Of a DNA stretch of 64,000 nucleotides, positions 1-11,293 are shown piece after piece; the stretch's first letter is position 1, and each line of letters opens with the position of its first letter. The notes below the pieces were generated by a model. That model saw only the letters and a list, made by a program, of their open reading frames with translations. It was not told the origin of the DNA and ran no database searches. The stretch lies in the NCBI GenBank assembly GCA_018608245.1, contig JABAZY010000032.1, forward strand, positions 1 through 64,000. Direction: 5' to 3'. The DNA is from Alphaproteobacteria bacterium. Lineage in GTDB: Bacteria; Pseudomonadota; Alphaproteobacteria; Micavibrionales; Micavibrionaceae. Position numbers and translations under genes: made by a program.

Positions 1-257
1 CTGTCTTGGAAGTCGTAAGGTAAGGCTAGTGGTACAGTTTTTAATTGAACTATATCTAGTTGTGGGCAAGCATGCCTAATGCTAGGGAAACGTTGTATAA
101 CACCGCTAGCGACCACGTTCCGAGCATTTTTATATTCGTCCGATGTTGTCTCTGCTTGAGTTAATAAATAATCACCGCCTAATGCACTGGCGGCCAGTGT
201 AAAGCCGATAGCAAGTGAGGTGAAAATAGGTTTTGAAGAATTGTACTTATGAGACAT
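1..257 (-). CDS. Hypothetical exported protein, truncated by window edge (MSHKYNSSKPIFTSLAIGFTLAASALGGDYLL...)
   Basis: Open minus-strand frame from ATG at 257 to the window start; N-terminus looks like a signal peptide. Absent from the ORF track because it runs off the edge. Confidence 0.5.
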   Translation of the reverse strand, partial: MSHKYNSSKPIFTSLAIGFTLAASALGGDYLLTQAETTSDEYKNARNVVASGVIQRFPSIRHACPQLDIVQLKTVPLALPYDFQD

Positions 258-359
258 GACGTAAATTACCCGATTTTCCATATTTTATCAATAAAAAAAT
301 GCATATTACCCATCTTAACTATTTGAAATTCCACAGAGTCATATTATAAGAGACGCGTA

Positions 360-1370
360 ATGATGATTGAGCTTTGGAACATATATGGATTACCGCTTGC
401 CTTTATGCTGATGCATATTGGTATTCTGGTGGGTGCTATTCTGACAGGAGTGGCATATTATACCTATGCGGAACGTAAGGTTTTGGGCGCTATGCAACGT
501 CGTCAGGGGCCTATGACTGTGGGGCCTTTTGGCTTATTACAACCAATTGCCGATGGGATAAAACTACTCTCAAAAGAGATGATTATCCCTGCTAAAGCCA
601 ATAAGCCTGTTTTCATCTTAGCACCGATTATTTTGTTCGTTCTGGCGATTATCGCTTGGGCGGTCATCCCAGTAAACGCCAAATGGGTATTGGCTGACAT
701 TAATGTCGGAATTTTATACTTATTCGCTGTATCCTCTATGGGGGTTTATGGTGTTGTGATGGCTGGTTGGGCATCCAACTCTAAATACGCATTTTTGGGC
801 GGTCTACGCTCTGCCTCGCAAATGGTGTCCTATGAAGTCTCTATGGGCTTGGTTATTGTTTGTGTGTTGCTGTGTGCTGGCTCATTGAACCTAAGCGAGA
901 TTATCTTGGCCGACCGTCCTGCATGGATGCAAATTCTGCTATTTCCGATGCTTATCGTGTTTTTGATCTCAATATTGGCTGAAACAAACCGTGCGCCATT
1001 TGACTTGCCAGAAGGTGAGTCAGAAATTACAGGCGGATTTATGGTTGAATATTCTTCCATGACATTTGCGTTATTCTTCCTTGGTGAATACGCCAATATG
1101 ATCCTGATGAGCGCAATGACAGTTGTTTTATTCCTTGGTGGATGGTTACCGCCATTTGGTATTGATGCATTGGCTGTTGTCCCGGGTGTTATCTGGTTTG
1201 TATTAAAGACATTCTTGGTGATGTTCTTCTTCCTATGGTCTCGTGCGACCTTCCCAAGATATAGATATGATCAATTGATGAGATTGGGGTGGAAGATATT
1301 CTTGCCATTTACCTTGTTCTGGGTTGTATTAACCTCAGGCATCCTCGTTTATTTTAATGCGTTACCATGA
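360..1370 (+). CDS. nuoH: NADH-quinone oxidoreductase subunit H
   Basis: [16 protein letters not shown] and [13 protein letters not shown] motifs. Confidence 0.97.
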   Translation: MMIELWNIYGLPLAFMLMHIGILVGAILTGVAYYTYAERKVLGAMQRRQGPMTVGPFGLLQPIADGIKLLSKEMIIPAKANKPVFILAPIILFVLAIIAWAVIPVNAKWVLADINVGILYLFAVSSMGVYGVVMAGWASNSKYAFLGGLRSASQMVSYEVSMGLVIVCVLLCAGSLNLSEIILADRPAWMQILLFPMLIVFLISILAETNRAPFDLPEGESEITGGFMVEYSSMTFALFFLGEYANMILMSAMTVVLFLGGWLPPFGIDALAVVPGVIWFVLKTFLVMFFFLWSRATFPRYRYDQLMRLGWKIFLPFTLFWVVLTSGILVYFNALP

Positions 1371-1603
1371 GCGAAAATGAGAAACTAGAAATATTGCGCG
1401 AAATGAGAGATCGTCAAAAAGAGTCTTTGGCGCTTCAACGTGAGCAATTTGACTATATGAAGTCACAATATGATCGTGTTGAGAAAATAAATGATAAAGC
1501 AGAGAAAATTCAAGATCGTGCTAGTCTAATGTTTAAATTTATGGCGCCGTTGTTCTTTGTGTTAGTCATTATTTTGTTTTATATTTTGTGGCGTTATCTT
1601 TAG
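1367..1603 (+). CDS. Small coiled-coil protein with C-terminal TM anchor, inserted between nuoH and nuoI
   Basis: ATGA overlap with nuoH stop; charged/heptad-like N-terminal part and C-terminal hydrophobic segment [18 protein letters not shown]. Confidence 0.8.
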   Translation: MSENEKLEILREMRDRQKESLALQREQFDYMKSQYDRVEKINDKAEKIQDRASLMFKFMAPLFFVLVIILFYILWRYL

Positions 1604-1611
1604 GAATTTAA

Positions 1612-2094
1612 ATGAAAAATTTTATTAATGCATTTTTGTTGACTGAAATTGTGAAGGGCATGGCGCTGACGCTTAAGTACATGTTCTTTATGCCGCGTGT
1701 GACGATTAACTACCCGAACGAGAAGGGGCCAATTTCTCCACGTTTCCGTGGTGAACATGCGTTGCGTCGCTATCCAAACGGCGAAGAGCGTTGTATTGCC
1801 TGTAAATTATGCGAAGCGATTTGCCCTGCGCAAGCCATTACCATTGAGGCTGAGCCTCGCGAAGACGGCGCGCGCCGTACAACACGCTACGATATTGATA
1901 TGGTTAAGTGTATCTATTGCGGTCTATGCGAAGAAGCCTGCCCGGTAGATGCCATTGTCGAAGGGCCAAACTTCGAATTCGCTACCGAAACCCGCGAAGA
2001 GCTTTATTACAATAAAGAAAAACTCCTAGAAAACGGCGACCGTTGGGAAGCTCAAATTGCGTCGAACTTAGCGGCAGATGCGCCTTATCGTTAA
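1612..2094 (+). CDS. nuoI: NADH-quinone oxidoreductase subunit I (two 4Fe-4S motifs)
   Basis: [16 protein letters not shown] and [16 protein letters not shown]. Confidence 0.98.
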   Translation: MKNFINAFLLTEIVKGMALTLKYMFFMPRVTINYPNEKGPISPRFRGEHALRRYPNGEERCIACKLCEAICPAQAITIEAEPREDGARRTTRYDIDMVKCIYCGLCEEACPVDAIVEGPNFEFATETREELYYNKEKLLENGDRWEAQIASNLAADAPYR

Positions 2095-2885
2095 GCCAAG
2101 CTACATGCTTTTTCAGCGAGCGCATTAATAGCAGCCAAAGTTACGTCGTCACCAGCACGAATGGTACACGTGTTATCTCTATTCATGACAGCATCAATGA
2201 ATCCTAGCTCTAATGCATTCATTGCGGATAACTCTATTAAATCTTTTCGTAGTAAGGCGGACACAAATTCAGAGGATAAATCTAATGGGCTGCTTTCTTT
2301 ATGTTTTCTTATAAACTCATTATCACATAATAAGTCATAAGCTTGAGATATTGGATCTTGAAAATGTATTACTGATTGCCCAAAAGCTATTTTGTTAATG
2401 GAATGTAATTGCATTTTGCTTGAGCGCAATGCATAGCGATGTCCCAATGAACCTGCTGCGGTTAACATATATGCTGAGGAGGATGCCGCAAGGCCAGTAT
2501 TTATTGTCCTAACGATAGGTTTATCTTTAGCTATATTAACAATTTGATAAGCAAGGCTTAAAAGTCCGCCGATAGAATTAATGTAAATATTAGCTTCTTT
2601 ATCAGACGGTAGGTGTTTTAATGCTGATTTGAAACGTTCTCTCTCGCTGATTAAAGATGGGTGAGTTTTTGATCGCTGAACGGGCGTTAAAGACATACGA
2701 GATTTTGCTGATAAGCCTGAGGGTAGGACTATGGGGCTATTTGCATCGTAAACTGCAAAATTATGAGCCAAATATGTGGTGGCTAATAAATGAGACATAA
2801 TATCTTGTTGTACAACAGTGGTTTTATCTCGCTCGAAAGAGGGGAGTGTACTAGTTACATCATTAAATCTTTTAACTTTTGACAT
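2091..2885 (-). CDS. ClpP-like serine peptidase family protein
   Basis: YINSIGG (cf. NSPGG), [15 protein letters not shown] (cf. G.AASM.A..L.AG nucleophile), MQLHS (cf. MIHQP) and [16 protein letters not shown] (cf. MSAEEAKEYGLID.V). Confidence 0.78.
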   Translation of the reverse strand: MSKVKRFNDVTSTLPSFERDKTTVVQQDIMSHLLATTYLAHNFAVYDANSPIVLPSGLSAKSRMSLTPVQRSKTHPSLISERERFKSALKHLPSDKEANIYINSIGGLLSLAYQIVNIAKDKPIVRTINTGLAASSSAYMLTAAGSLGHRYALRSSKMQLHSINKIAFGQSVIHFQDPISQAYDLLCDNEFIRKHKESSPLDLSSEFVSALLRKDLIELSAMNALELGFIDAVMNRDNTCTIRAGDDVTLAAINALAEKACSLA

Positions 2886-2922
2886 AAGAATTAGTTAGCG
2901 GTTATTTTTCGTTATGTCAATA

Positions 2923-2950
2923 AAAAACCGAGCTTGATTGCCCGGTTTTT
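2923..2950 (-). terminator. Candidate intrinsic terminator after the PagL-like gene
   Basis: AAAAACCG...CGGTTTTT inverted repeat; the minus-strand reading ends in a T-run. Confidence 0.6.
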
Positions 2951-2978
2951 ATGAATGCGTAGAGGGATATTCTTTAAA

Positions 2979-3497
2979 TTAGAACAGGCTATTAATCGGC
3001 ATGTGGTAGTAAACACCGACTGTATCTGCACCTGGGTTATCATCGCCTAGGTCAGCATTTGACATGTGGCTGTAGGATAACGAAACGCGGTTACCTGAGT
3101 AGAATTGGTAAGCCGCTTCAATTTGTGATCTGAACTCAATTGGGTAATCAAGGTCTAAATCACTGCTACCGTCAGTGTATAAACCAACACCCCAACTCGG
3201 TGTGATGATAATGTTATCTGTGGCTTTTAAATCAGCATAAAAACCGCCACCACCCCATAATGTACCTTCGTGAGTTGCTTCAGCACCGATGAAAGGCTTG
3301 ATGATCCATAGTAATGGTGAGCCATCGCGGTATTCGATACGGAAGTCAGTGGCTTCATTGTCTTCAAATACATCATAAACACCGACACCAAGACTTAAAT
3401 ATGATTGGTCAGTTTGCACTGAGCCTGTGTCTTGAGCTAGGGCTGGCGCGCTAAACGCAATTAAAGGTAACGCCAATAGGGATAGTAATTTTTTCAT
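2979..3497 (-). CDS. PagL-like acyloxyacyl hydrolase / lipid A 3-O-deacylase family outer-membrane protein
   Basis: Signal peptide (...APALAQ), beta-barrel-like sequence, PagL-like C-terminal YSHMSNADLGDDNPGADTVGVYY motif. Confidence 0.75.
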   Translation of the reverse strand: MKKLLSLLALPLIAFSAPALAQDTGSVQTDQSYLSLGVGVYDVFEDNEATDFRIEYRDGSPLLWIIKPFIGAEATHEGTLWGGGGFYADLKATDNIIITPSWGVGLYTDGSSDLDLDYPIEFRSQIEAAYQFYSGNRVSLSYSHMSNADLGDDNPGADTVGVYYHMPINSLF

Positions 3498-3717
3498 TTT
3501 ATTTCCTTTGATAATAAAGGTTAGTGGTTAGTAAATCATTTTGAGTATTTAGCTCCGAAGGACTCCGAAGCGAGAAATAGAAATTTCAATAATTATTTTG
3601 AAGCAAAATTAAGAAAAATCAAGCTTGGATATTATAATTTTTTTACTTGTCTAGTCTTGCGTTTAGGCACGTGAAGGATTAAAAGAGCATGTTAAAACAA
3701 TAATGTAGTATTCCATC

Positions 3718-4329
3718 ATGATTGCAGCGATTGCCTTTTATTTATTTGCCTTTATTACAGTTATAAGTGCCGTTATGGTTATATCTGCGCGTAATCCTGT
3801 GCATTCCGTGCTTTTCCTTATCTTGGCGTTCTTTAATGCGTCTGGGCTTTTTGTGCTTTTGGGCGCAGAGTTCATCGCGATGATTTTGGTCATTGTGTAT
3901 GTAGGCGCGGTGGCCGTGCTCTTCTTATTTGTCGTAATGATGCTAGACATCAGTTTTGCCGATTTACGCAAAGGGGCGATGCAATATTTACCCGTGGGTA
4001 TATTTGCAGGGGGCGTGTTGCTTGCTGAGCTAATATTTGTCTTCACTGCTTGGACATTCTCTAGCGACTATAAAGACAATATCGCAGTACCAGCTGTTCC
4101 AGATGCTGAACTGACGAATACAGAAGCTTTAGGGCGTATTCTTTACACAGATTATATCTTTGCGTTTCAGACATCTGGCTTGATCTTGCTTGTCGCAATG
4201 ATTGGCGCGATTGTTCTAACCCACCGCCGTCGTGCTGGTGTACGTAAACAAAGCGTATCAGTTCAACAGGCTAGAACACGTGCAGAATCAATGAGCATTG
4301 AAAAAGTGACTCCAAAGACAGGTATTTAA
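3718..4329 (+). CDS. nuoJ: NADH-quinone oxidoreductase subunit J
   Basis: [51 protein letters not shown]. Confidence 0.97.
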   Translation: MIAAIAFYLFAFITVISAVMVISARNPVHSVLFLILAFFNASGLFVLLGAEFIAMILVIVYVGAVAVLFLFVVMMLDISFADLRKGAMQYLPVGIFAGGVLLAELIFVFTAWTFSSDYKDNIAVPAVPDAELTNTEALGRILYTDYIFAFQTSGLILLVAMIGAIVLTHRRRAGVRKQSVSVQQARTRAESMSIEKVTPKTGI

Positions 4330-4333
4330 GTTC

Positions 4334-4657
4334 ATGGATATGATGTTATTAGAAATAGGCCTTGGCCATTACCTAACCTTAGCGGCGATTTTATTCACGC
4401 TAGGTATTTTTGGTATTTTCTTAAACCGTAAAAACGTCATTATTATTTTGATGTGTATCGAGCTTATGTTACTCGCGGTTAACATTAATTTTGTCGCATT
4501 TTCTGCACATATGGGTGACATGGTCGGGCAGGTATTTGCGCTCTTTGTTTTAACTGTAGCCGCCGCTGAAGCCGCTATTGGGTTGGCTATTTTGGTTGTC
4601 CTATTCAGAACCCGTGGATCAATTGCCGTTGAAGATATTTCAACGATGAAGGGGTAG
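4334..4657 (+). CDS. nuoK: NADH-quinone oxidoreductase subunit K
   Basis: [47 protein letters not shown]. Confidence 0.97.
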   Translation: MDMMLLEIGLGHYLTLAAILFTLGIFGIFLNRKNVIIILMCIELMLLAVNINFVAFSAHMGDMVGQVFALFVLTVAAAEAAIGLAILVVLFRTRGSIAVEDISTMKG

Positions 4658-4668
4658 GACTAAGTATC

Positions 4669-6741
4669 ATGGAAATTTTTGCAGTATTCGCACCGTTGGT
4701 TGGTTTCTTATTTGCGTTTCTATTTGGAAAGCAAATGGGCGACAAAGGCGCGCAAGCCGTAACGTGTTTGCTCTTAATTGCCTCAGCTGTTGCTTCTTGT
4801 TTCTTATTTGTTGAAGTGATTTTTGGCGGTGACGGTCATGGCGCGGCTCGTACGATTAAGCTGATGACTTGGTTTAACTCAGGAGACTTGGCTGTAGATT
4901 GGGCGCTACGCGTTGATCAACTGACCGTCGTGATGATGTGCGTTGTGACGATCGTATCGTCTTGTGTACATGTTTATTCAGTGGGCTATATGAGCCACGA
5001 TGCCTGTAAGGCACGCTTTATGTCTTACTTAAGCTTGTTTACCTTCGCCATGTTGATGCTGGTCACTTCCGATAACTTGGTTCAGCTTTTCTTCGGTTGG
5101 GAAGGGGTTGGTGTTGCGTCTTATCTTTTGATTGGTTTCTGGAACCATAAAGAAAGCGCGAATGCAGCCTCTATCAAAGCCTTCCTCGTTAACCGTGTTG
5201 GTGACTTTGGTCTGGCTTTAGGAATTTTCTCAGCCTTCATGCTATTCGGCTCTGTAGAATTTGATACAATTTTTGAAGATGCGGAGCGTATCTCGATCGA
5301 GAACCCTGAAATGCTGACAATTACTTGTTTGCTTCTATTTATGGGCGCGATGGGTAAATCAGCTCAACTGGGGCTTCATACTTGGCTACCTGATGCGATG
5401 GAAGGGCCAACCCCTGTGTCTGCTCTTATTCATGCGGCGACGATGGTAACGGCGGGTGTTTTCTTGGTGGCACGTATGTCACCTGTGTTTGAATTTGCAC
5501 CAATTGCCTTAATGGTTGTAACGGTTGTTGGTGGTACAACGGCGTTTGTGGCGGCGACGATTGGTATGACCCAATTTGATATTAAGCGTGTGATTGCTTA
5601 TTCAACGATGTCACAGCTCGGTTATATGTTCTTCGCCCTTGGTGTGTCGGCTTATGGCGCGGCGATATTCCATCTAATGACACATGCATTCTTTAAGGCT
5701 TTGTTGTTCTTAGGGGCGGGGTCAGTTATTCACGCTATGTCGGATGAACAAGATATGCGCAAGATGGGTGGAATTTGGAAGAAAATCCCCATGACCTATG
5801 CGCTCATGTGGATAGGCTCGCTCGCGCTTGCTGGTATTCCTTGGTTTGCTGGTTACTATTCTAAGGACATGATTTTGGAATCTGCTTTTGCTGATCATTC
5901 ATGGTTTGGTGATTATGCTTTCTGGATGGGGATAGCTGCGGCGATTATGACAGCGTTCTATTCAGCCAGATTAATCTTTATGACATTCCACGGTAAGCCT
6001 CGTGCAAGCAAAGAAGTGATGGATAATATCCATGAATCTCCACCTGTTATGCTTACGCCACTAATTATTTTGGCGGTGGGTGCTATATTCTCTGGTGGTA
6101 TTTTCTATCAATCATTTGTTGGTGGCGCACATCATGAATCTGCGCACGCAGATGGCGGTAGATATCTGGCTCAACATGCAAGTCTTGATCCTAATCTTGT
6201 AACGCCTCATGCGGGCGATGATAAACATGCGAAGGTTGAAGAAGACGAACATCATGAAAGCGATGAATGGACAAAAGAATCTTTCTGGCAGAAATCATTA
6301 TTTGTACTACCTGAAAATGACACAGTAGAAGCCGCGCATAGTGTTCCTTACTGGGTTAAAAAATTACCAATCGCGATGGGCGTTATTGGATTGTTATTAG
6401 GTTGGTTACTATATAACCGCTTCCCTAGTGTTCCTGCTTTCTTTGCTAAGATTTTCAAGCCGTTCCATGTGTTGTTCTTCAGAAAATGGTTCTTCGATGA
6501 AGTTTATGATTTCTTATTTGTGAAACTTGCGCATATATTTGGGCGTTTATTCTGGGCGACGGACCGAAACGTAGTTGATGGTCTTGGACCTGATGGTGTT
6601 GCTAAAACCTCTCGCGGTATCGCGGGACTATTGAGCAAGTTCCAATCTGGATATGTGTTCCAATACGCGCTGATTATGATGATCGGTCTTATCGGCTTTG
6701 TGACGTGGTTTTTTGTTAAAATGACTTTTGGTGAAGGATAG
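4669..6741 (+). CDS. nuoL: NADH-quinone oxidoreductase subunit L
   Basis: [43 protein letters not shown]. Confidence 0.97.
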   Translation: MEIFAVFAPLVGFLFAFLFGKQMGDKGAQAVTCLLLIASAVASCFLFVEVIFGGDGHGAARTIKLMTWFNSGDLAVDWALRVDQLTVVMMCVVTIVSSCVHVYSVGYMSHDACKARFMSYLSLFTFAMLMLVTSDNLVQLFFGWEGVGVASYLLIGFWNHKESANAASIKAFLVNRVGDFGLALGIFSAFMLFGSVEFDTIFEDAERISIENPEMLTITCLLLFMGAMGKSAQLGLHTWLPDAMEGPTPVSALIHAATMVTAGVFLVARMSPVFEFAPIALMVVTVVGGTTAFVAATIGMTQFDIKRVIAYSTMSQLGYMFFALGVSAYGAAIFHLMTHAFFKALLFLGAGSVIHAMSDEQDMRKMGGIWKKIPMTYALMWIGSLALAGIPWFAGYYSKDMILESAFADHSWFGDYAFWMGIAAAIMTAFYSARLIFMTFHGKPRASKEVMDNIHESPPVMLTPLIILAVGAIFSGGIFYQSFVGGAHHESAHADGGRYLAQHASLDPNLVTPHAGDDKHAKVEEDEHHESDEWTKESFWQKSLFVLPENDTVEAAHSVPYWVKKLPIAMGVIGLLLGWLLYNRFPSVPAFFAKIFKPFHVLFFRKWFFDEVYDFLFVKLAHIFGRLFWATDRNVVDGLGPDGVAKTSRGIAGLLSKFQSGYVFQYALIMMIGLIGFVTWFFVKMTFGEG

Positions 6742-6743
6742 TC

Positions 6744-8300
6744 TTGATGGTTGATTTACCCCTATTATCATTATTGACGTTCTTGCCGTTATTAGGTGCG
6801 TTCTTTATTTTTATTATTCGTGGAAATGAAGCGACCGTTGCGCGTAATTCAAAACGTGCGGCGTTATATATCACAGTTGTAAACTTCCTTTTGGCTGTCT
6901 ACATGATGGTGAATTTCAATCCAGACACTGCTGACTTTCAATTCGTTGAAAAGCGGGAATGGTTTGGTGCGTTAGGGATCTCATACCACATGGGTATTGA
7001 TGGTATCTCACTGTTCTTGGTTGTACTGGCAGCATTTCTAACGCCAATCTGCATCCTCGCTAGCTGGAATTCAATTAAGACACGCGTTAAGGAATATATG
7101 ATTGCGTTTCTGATTTTAGAAACTTTCATGATCGGAACATTTTGTGCGCTTGATGCGGTTCTGTTCTATATCTTCTTCGAAGGTGTGCTTATTCCAATGT
7201 TCATTATCATTGGTGTTTGGGGTGGTCCACGCCGTGTTTATTCGGCCTATAAATTTTTCCTCTATACATTGCTAGGCTCTGTTTTGATGTTGATTGCGTT
7301 ATTGGCGCTATACATGGAAGCGGGCACAAGTGATATTCCGACTTTGATGGCTAATCCCGTCGCGCTTCAGATGCAAATGTGGTTATGGCTTGCGTTCTTT
7401 GCCAGCTTTGCGGTTAAAATGCCGATGTGGCCTGTCCATACATGGCTACCCGACGCCCACGTGGAGGCACCAACGGCTGGCTCCGTAATTTTGGCGGGTG
7501 TACTGTTGAAAATGGGGGGCTATGGCTTTCTAAGGTTCTCAATTCCAATGTTCCCAGAGGCGACAGAGTTTTTCGCACCAATGGTTTATTGGTTATCAAT
7601 CATTGCTATTATCTACACGTCACTTGTGGCGCTAGTTCAGGAAGACATGAAAAAGCTGATTGCTTATTCTTCCGTGGCTCATATGGGCTTCGTGACGTTG
7701 GGTATCTTTACCGCAACAACTCAAGGCGTTGAGGGTGGTATCTTCCAAATGCTATCTCACGGTGTGATTTCTGCGGCGTTGTTCCTATGTGTTGGGGTTG
7801 TTTATGACCGCCTGCATACGCGTGAGATTTCACGTTATGGCGGCTTGGTCAAAAATATGCCGAAATATGCGACTGTCTTTATGATCTTAATGTTAGCCTC
7901 TGTAGGCTTGCCAGGAACATCTGGCTTTGTTGGAGAATTCCTAACACTTATGGGTGCTTACCAAGTTGATAAAGTAATCGGTGTGCTTGCGACAACAGGG
8001 GTTGTTTTAGGTGCAGCTTACATGTTGGTTCTATATCGTCGCGTGATATTCGGTGCGCAGAAAAATGAAGATGCCGCAAAAATGGGCGACCTTGTGACCC
8101 GCGAATATATTTACTTAGTGCCATTGATTGGACTAATTTTATGGCTTGGAATTGCACCATCATATGTAATGGATCGTGTTGCTCCATCCGCCGCAAAATT
8201 AATAGGTCAATATGAAGCAGGTATCTTAGATGAGGCCGACGGCCCTAAAGAAGCAACCAAGATTAAGGCTGCCAAAAGTGAGGATAAAGGACAAGAGTAA
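6744..8300 (+). CDS. nuoM: NADH-quinone oxidoreductase subunit M
   Basis: [52 protein letters not shown]. Confidence 0.97.
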   Translation: MMVDLPLLSLLTFLPLLGAFFIFIIRGNEATVARNSKRAALYITVVNFLLAVYMMVNFNPDTADFQFVEKREWFGALGISYHMGIDGISLFLVVLAAFLTPICILASWNSIKTRVKEYMIAFLILETFMIGTFCALDAVLFYIFFEGVLIPMFIIIGVWGGPRRVYSAYKFFLYTLLGSVLMLIALLALYMEAGTSDIPTLMANPVALQMQMWLWLAFFASFAVKMPMWPVHTWLPDAHVEAPTAGSVILAGVLLKMGGYGFLRFSIPMFPEATEFFAPMVYWLSIIAIIYTSLVALVQEDMKKLIAYSSVAHMGFVTLGIFTATTQGVEGGIFQMLSHGVISAALFLCVGVVYDRLHTREISRYGGLVKNMPKYATVFMILMLASVGLPGTSGFVGEFLTLMGAYQVDKVIGVLATTGVVLGAAYMLVLYRRVIFGAQKNEDAAKMGDLVTREYIYLVPLIGLILWLGIAPSYVMDRVAPSAAKLIGQYEAGILDEADGPKEATKIKAAKSEDKGQE

Positions 8301-9745
8301 TGAGCGAATTTAATCCAATATCCTTAGCACCTATCTTGCCAGAATTATTCATGGCTGTGGCTGGTATGGTTTTACTAGTGGCAGGTGTATTCCGTGGCAA
8401 TGAAGGCACACGTTTTATTACGTGGGCCACAATTGCGGTTGTTGTTATGGCTGCTTTCGTACTGGCAGGTGAATTACCAACGGGTAAGCCTGTTCTAAAC
8501 GGCATGTTCGTCCTTGATAGCTTTGCATATTATATGAAATATCTGGTGATTACAGGTCTTGTGATCTCGCTTATGCTCTCCATTCAATATCTCGACCAAG
8601 AGAAAATGGCGAAATTTGAATATCCGCTCATCGTTCTATTTGCGGGTATTGGGATGATGTTGATGATCTCTGCCAATGACATGTTGTCATTATATATGGG
8701 GCTAGAGCTTCAATCATTGAGCCTTTATATTTTGGCTGCGATCAGACGTAATCATGTGAGGTCAGCAGAAGCGGGCATGAAATATTTTGTACTGGGGGCT
8801 ATCTCATCAGGAATTCTGCTCTTTGGTATCTCCCTTATTTACGGCTACACAGGAAGCACAAATTTTGAGCTGATCGCGAGTAGCTTAGCTAAGGACGTAT
8901 CTATTGGCGCAGTGCTTGGTTTTGTCTTTGTATTGGCTGGTCTGTCATTCAAAATATCTGCTGTCCCATTCCACATGTGGACGCCCGATGTTTATGAAGG
9001 AGCGCCCACATCAGTCACGGCCTTTTTCGCGATTGTGCCCAAAATTGCGGCACTAGCGTTAATCGTCCGTGTGCTATTCGTACCTTTCGTGGCGTTACAT
9101 GAGCAATGGTTCCAGATGATTTGGTTCTTATCTTTTGCCTCCATGATGGTTGGTGCATTCGCGGCACTTCGTCAGGAAAATATTAAACGCCTTATGGCCT
9201 ATAGCTCGATCGGTAATATGGGCTATGTCTTAATCGGTATCGTGGCTGGCGGTGACGCAGGGATTAGCTCCATGCTAATTTACTTAACTATTTATATGGT
9301 CATGACGGCGGGTGTGTTTGGTATTATCTTATGTATGCGCCTAGAGGGTGTTTCTGTTAATTCAATTTCTGATCTCGCGGGGCTGTCGCAACATCGACCG
9401 TTCTTGGCGTATTCCATGGCGATTTTGATGTTCTCTATGAGTGGTATTCCACCAATGGCTGGGTTCTTCGGTAAATTCATGATTTTCCAAGCAGCGATTG
9501 AGTCTGGTCTCTACACGTTGGCGGTGCTCGGGGTCTTAAGTTCCGTTGTCGCGGCCTATTATTACTTACGTATTATCAAAACCATGTTCTTTGATACGCC
9601 AGCTGAGAAATTTGATACCAATATTGAATTTTCTCGTCGTTTGGTCATTTTGCTGTCAGTACTTCTCACATTAGGTTTCGTATTGTACCCATCACTATTA
9701 ATTGAAACTGCTGAAGTTGCTGTTGGCAGCTTGTTTGATTTTTAA
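8300..9745 (+). CDS. nuoN: NADH-quinone oxidoreductase subunit N
   Basis: GLELQSLSLYILAA, FHMWTPDVYEGAPTSVTAFFAIVPKIAA. Confidence 0.97.
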   Translation: MSEFNPISLAPILPELFMAVAGMVLLVAGVFRGNEGTRFITWATIAVVVMAAFVLAGELPTGKPVLNGMFVLDSFAYYMKYLVITGLVISLMLSIQYLDQEKMAKFEYPLIVLFAGIGMMLMISANDMLSLYMGLELQSLSLYILAAIRRNHVRSAEAGMKYFVLGAISSGILLFGISLIYGYTGSTNFELIASSLAKDVSIGAVLGFVFVLAGLSFKISAVPFHMWTPDVYEGAPTSVTAFFAIVPKIAALALIVRVLFVPFVALHEQWFQMIWFLSFASMMVGAFAALRQENIKRLMAYSSIGNMGYVLIGIVAGGDAGISSMLIYLTIYMVMTAGVFGIILCMRLEGVSVNSISDLAGLSQHRPFLAYSMAILMFSMSGIPPMAGFFGKFMIFQAAIESGLYTLAVLGVLSSVVAAYYYLRIIKTMFFDTPAEKFDTNIEFSRRLVILLSVLLTLGFVLYPSLLIETAEVAVGSLFDF

Positions 9746-9761
9746 CGGTAGGATGGCTTAA

Positions 9762-10541
9762 ATGACTAAGCCCTCAAAAGAAGACGCAACTCCCAATATT
9801 GATTGGCGTGTTTCGGTTTATGAAACCGTTGAAAGCACGCAAACACATGTCTTTGAAAAAGTGGCTGAAGATGAGCCTGAAGGCTTTGTCGTTCAGGGGC
9901 TTCAGCAAGTAGGGGGTAAGGGTCGCCACGGTAATCAATGGACATCACCTATTGGTAATTTATATATGTCGATGTTGCTACGTCCAGACTGCACGATGAT
10001 GCAGGCGGGGGAGATGGCTTTTGTGATTGGCGTTGCACTATCAGAAGCAATGAACCCATACATTGATCCAAATAAGCACAACAAACAGCTGAAATGGCCG
10101 AATGATATCTTGGTCGATGGTTTAAAAATATCAGGCATTTTGATTGAGGCTGATAGCAATGATAAGGGCGGTGTAAATGCACTTGTCGTTGGGATGGGTA
10201 TTAACATTTTTATCGCTCCCGATCTTGCTGTGAGCATCAGTAAAATTAGTGAAAAACCAATCTATATAAATGTATTTCGTGATGAAGTTTTGGCTTCCAT
10301 CAACCGTTGGTATAAGCGTTGGACAGAAAAAGGCTTTGCCCCAATTCGAGATGCTTGGTTAAAACAAGCCTATGGAATCGGCGATGAAATTACGGCACGT
10401 CTGCCGAATGACAAAATTAAAGGTGTGTTTAAATCTATTGATGAACAAGGGGCGTTAATATTAGAAATGCCAGATGGCAGTGATAAAATCATTCACGCCG
10501 CTGATGTTCATTTTGGCCCAAAAGAGCAAAAGAAAAAATAA
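9762..10541 (+). CDS. birA: Biotin--[acetyl-CoA-carboxylase] ligase
   Basis: GKGRHGNQWTSPIGNLYMS, KLWPND-like LKWPNDILVDGLKISGIL. Confidence 0.93.
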   Translation: MTKPSKEDATPNIDWRVSVYETVESTQTHVFEKVAEDEPEGFVVQGLQQVGGKGRHGNQWTSPIGNLYMSMLLRPDCTMMQAGEMAFVIGVALSEAMNPYIDPNKHNKQLKWPNDILVDGLKISGILIEADSNDKGGVNALVVGMGINIFIAPDLAVSISKISEKPIYINVFRDEVLASINRWYKRWTEKGFAPIRDAWLKQAYGIGDEITARLPNDKIKGVFKSIDEQGALILEMPDGSDKIIHAADVHFGPKEQKKK

Positions 10542-11290
10542 TGTTATTAGCCATTGATGCAGGAAATACCAATATAGTTTTTGCCGTGTATAACGGTGAG
10601 GAAAAACTTAATCAATGGCGCGTTGAAACCCATAAGTTATCTAGCGACATATTTTCAGAAATCCAAAGTGATTTTTCTGATATTGATGACGTTATTATTT
10701 GCTCTGTTGTGCCTAAAATAAATGATGCCTTGGTGGAAAATTGTCAGGAATTTTTTAATGTTCAAGCTGATTTTGTGACGCACGAAAACATCGATATTGA
10801 AATTAAAATTGATAAGCCTCAGCAATTGGGAACGGATAGAATGGTTGGCGCGTCTGCCGCTGTTCAATTGTGCAAAACGCCAATTATTGTGGTGGATTTT
10901 GGTACATCGACAAATTTTGATGTGATTGATGCAAAAGGCGCTCATTGCGGTGGTGTCTTGGCAACGGGCGCTAAATTATCTCTATCTGCATTGGAACAGG
11001 CTGCGGCGCAATTGCCTAATATTGAAATTGCCAAACCTCAAAATATCATAGGCACGAATACATTGGATGCGATGCAATCAGGTATCTATTGGGGCTATAT
11101 TGCCATGGTTGAAGGGCTTATTGTTAAAATTAAAACTGAGATGAATGAAGAAAATATATCTGTTGTGGCAACTGGCGGATTAGCGCCGTTATTCGAACAA
11201 GGAACAGATATGTTTGATATTATGGATCAAGACTTGATTATGAAGGGATTACTCCATATGCATAAGGTCATTAAAGGTTTAAAAGGATAA
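10541..11290 (+). CDS. coaX: Type III pantothenate kinase
   Basis: MLLAIDAGNTNIVFAVY, QLGTDRMVGASAAV, VVDFGTSTNFDVID. Confidence 0.95.
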   Translation: MLLAIDAGNTNIVFAVYNGEEKLNQWRVETHKLSSDIFSEIQSDFSDIDDVIICSVVPKINDALVENCQEFFNVQADFVTHENIDIEIKIDKPQQLGTDRMVGASAAVQLCKTPIIVVDFGTSTNFDVIDAKGAHCGGVLATGAKLSLSALEQAAAQLPNIEIAKPQNIIGTNTLDAMQSGIYWGYIAMVEGLIVKIKTEMNEENISVVATGGLAPLFEQGTDMFDIMDQDLIMKGLLHMHKVIKGLKG

Positions 11291-11293
11291 TTA

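Noticed and set aside
3551-3572. CTCCGAAGGACTCCGAAG direct repeat upstream of nuoJ
   Set aside because: Only two 8-mers; no further copies or structure to support an element.
7414-7732. Overlapping ORFs on both strands within nuoM
   Set aside because: Frameshifted readings of well-supported nuoM; no RBS and no plausible protein motifs.
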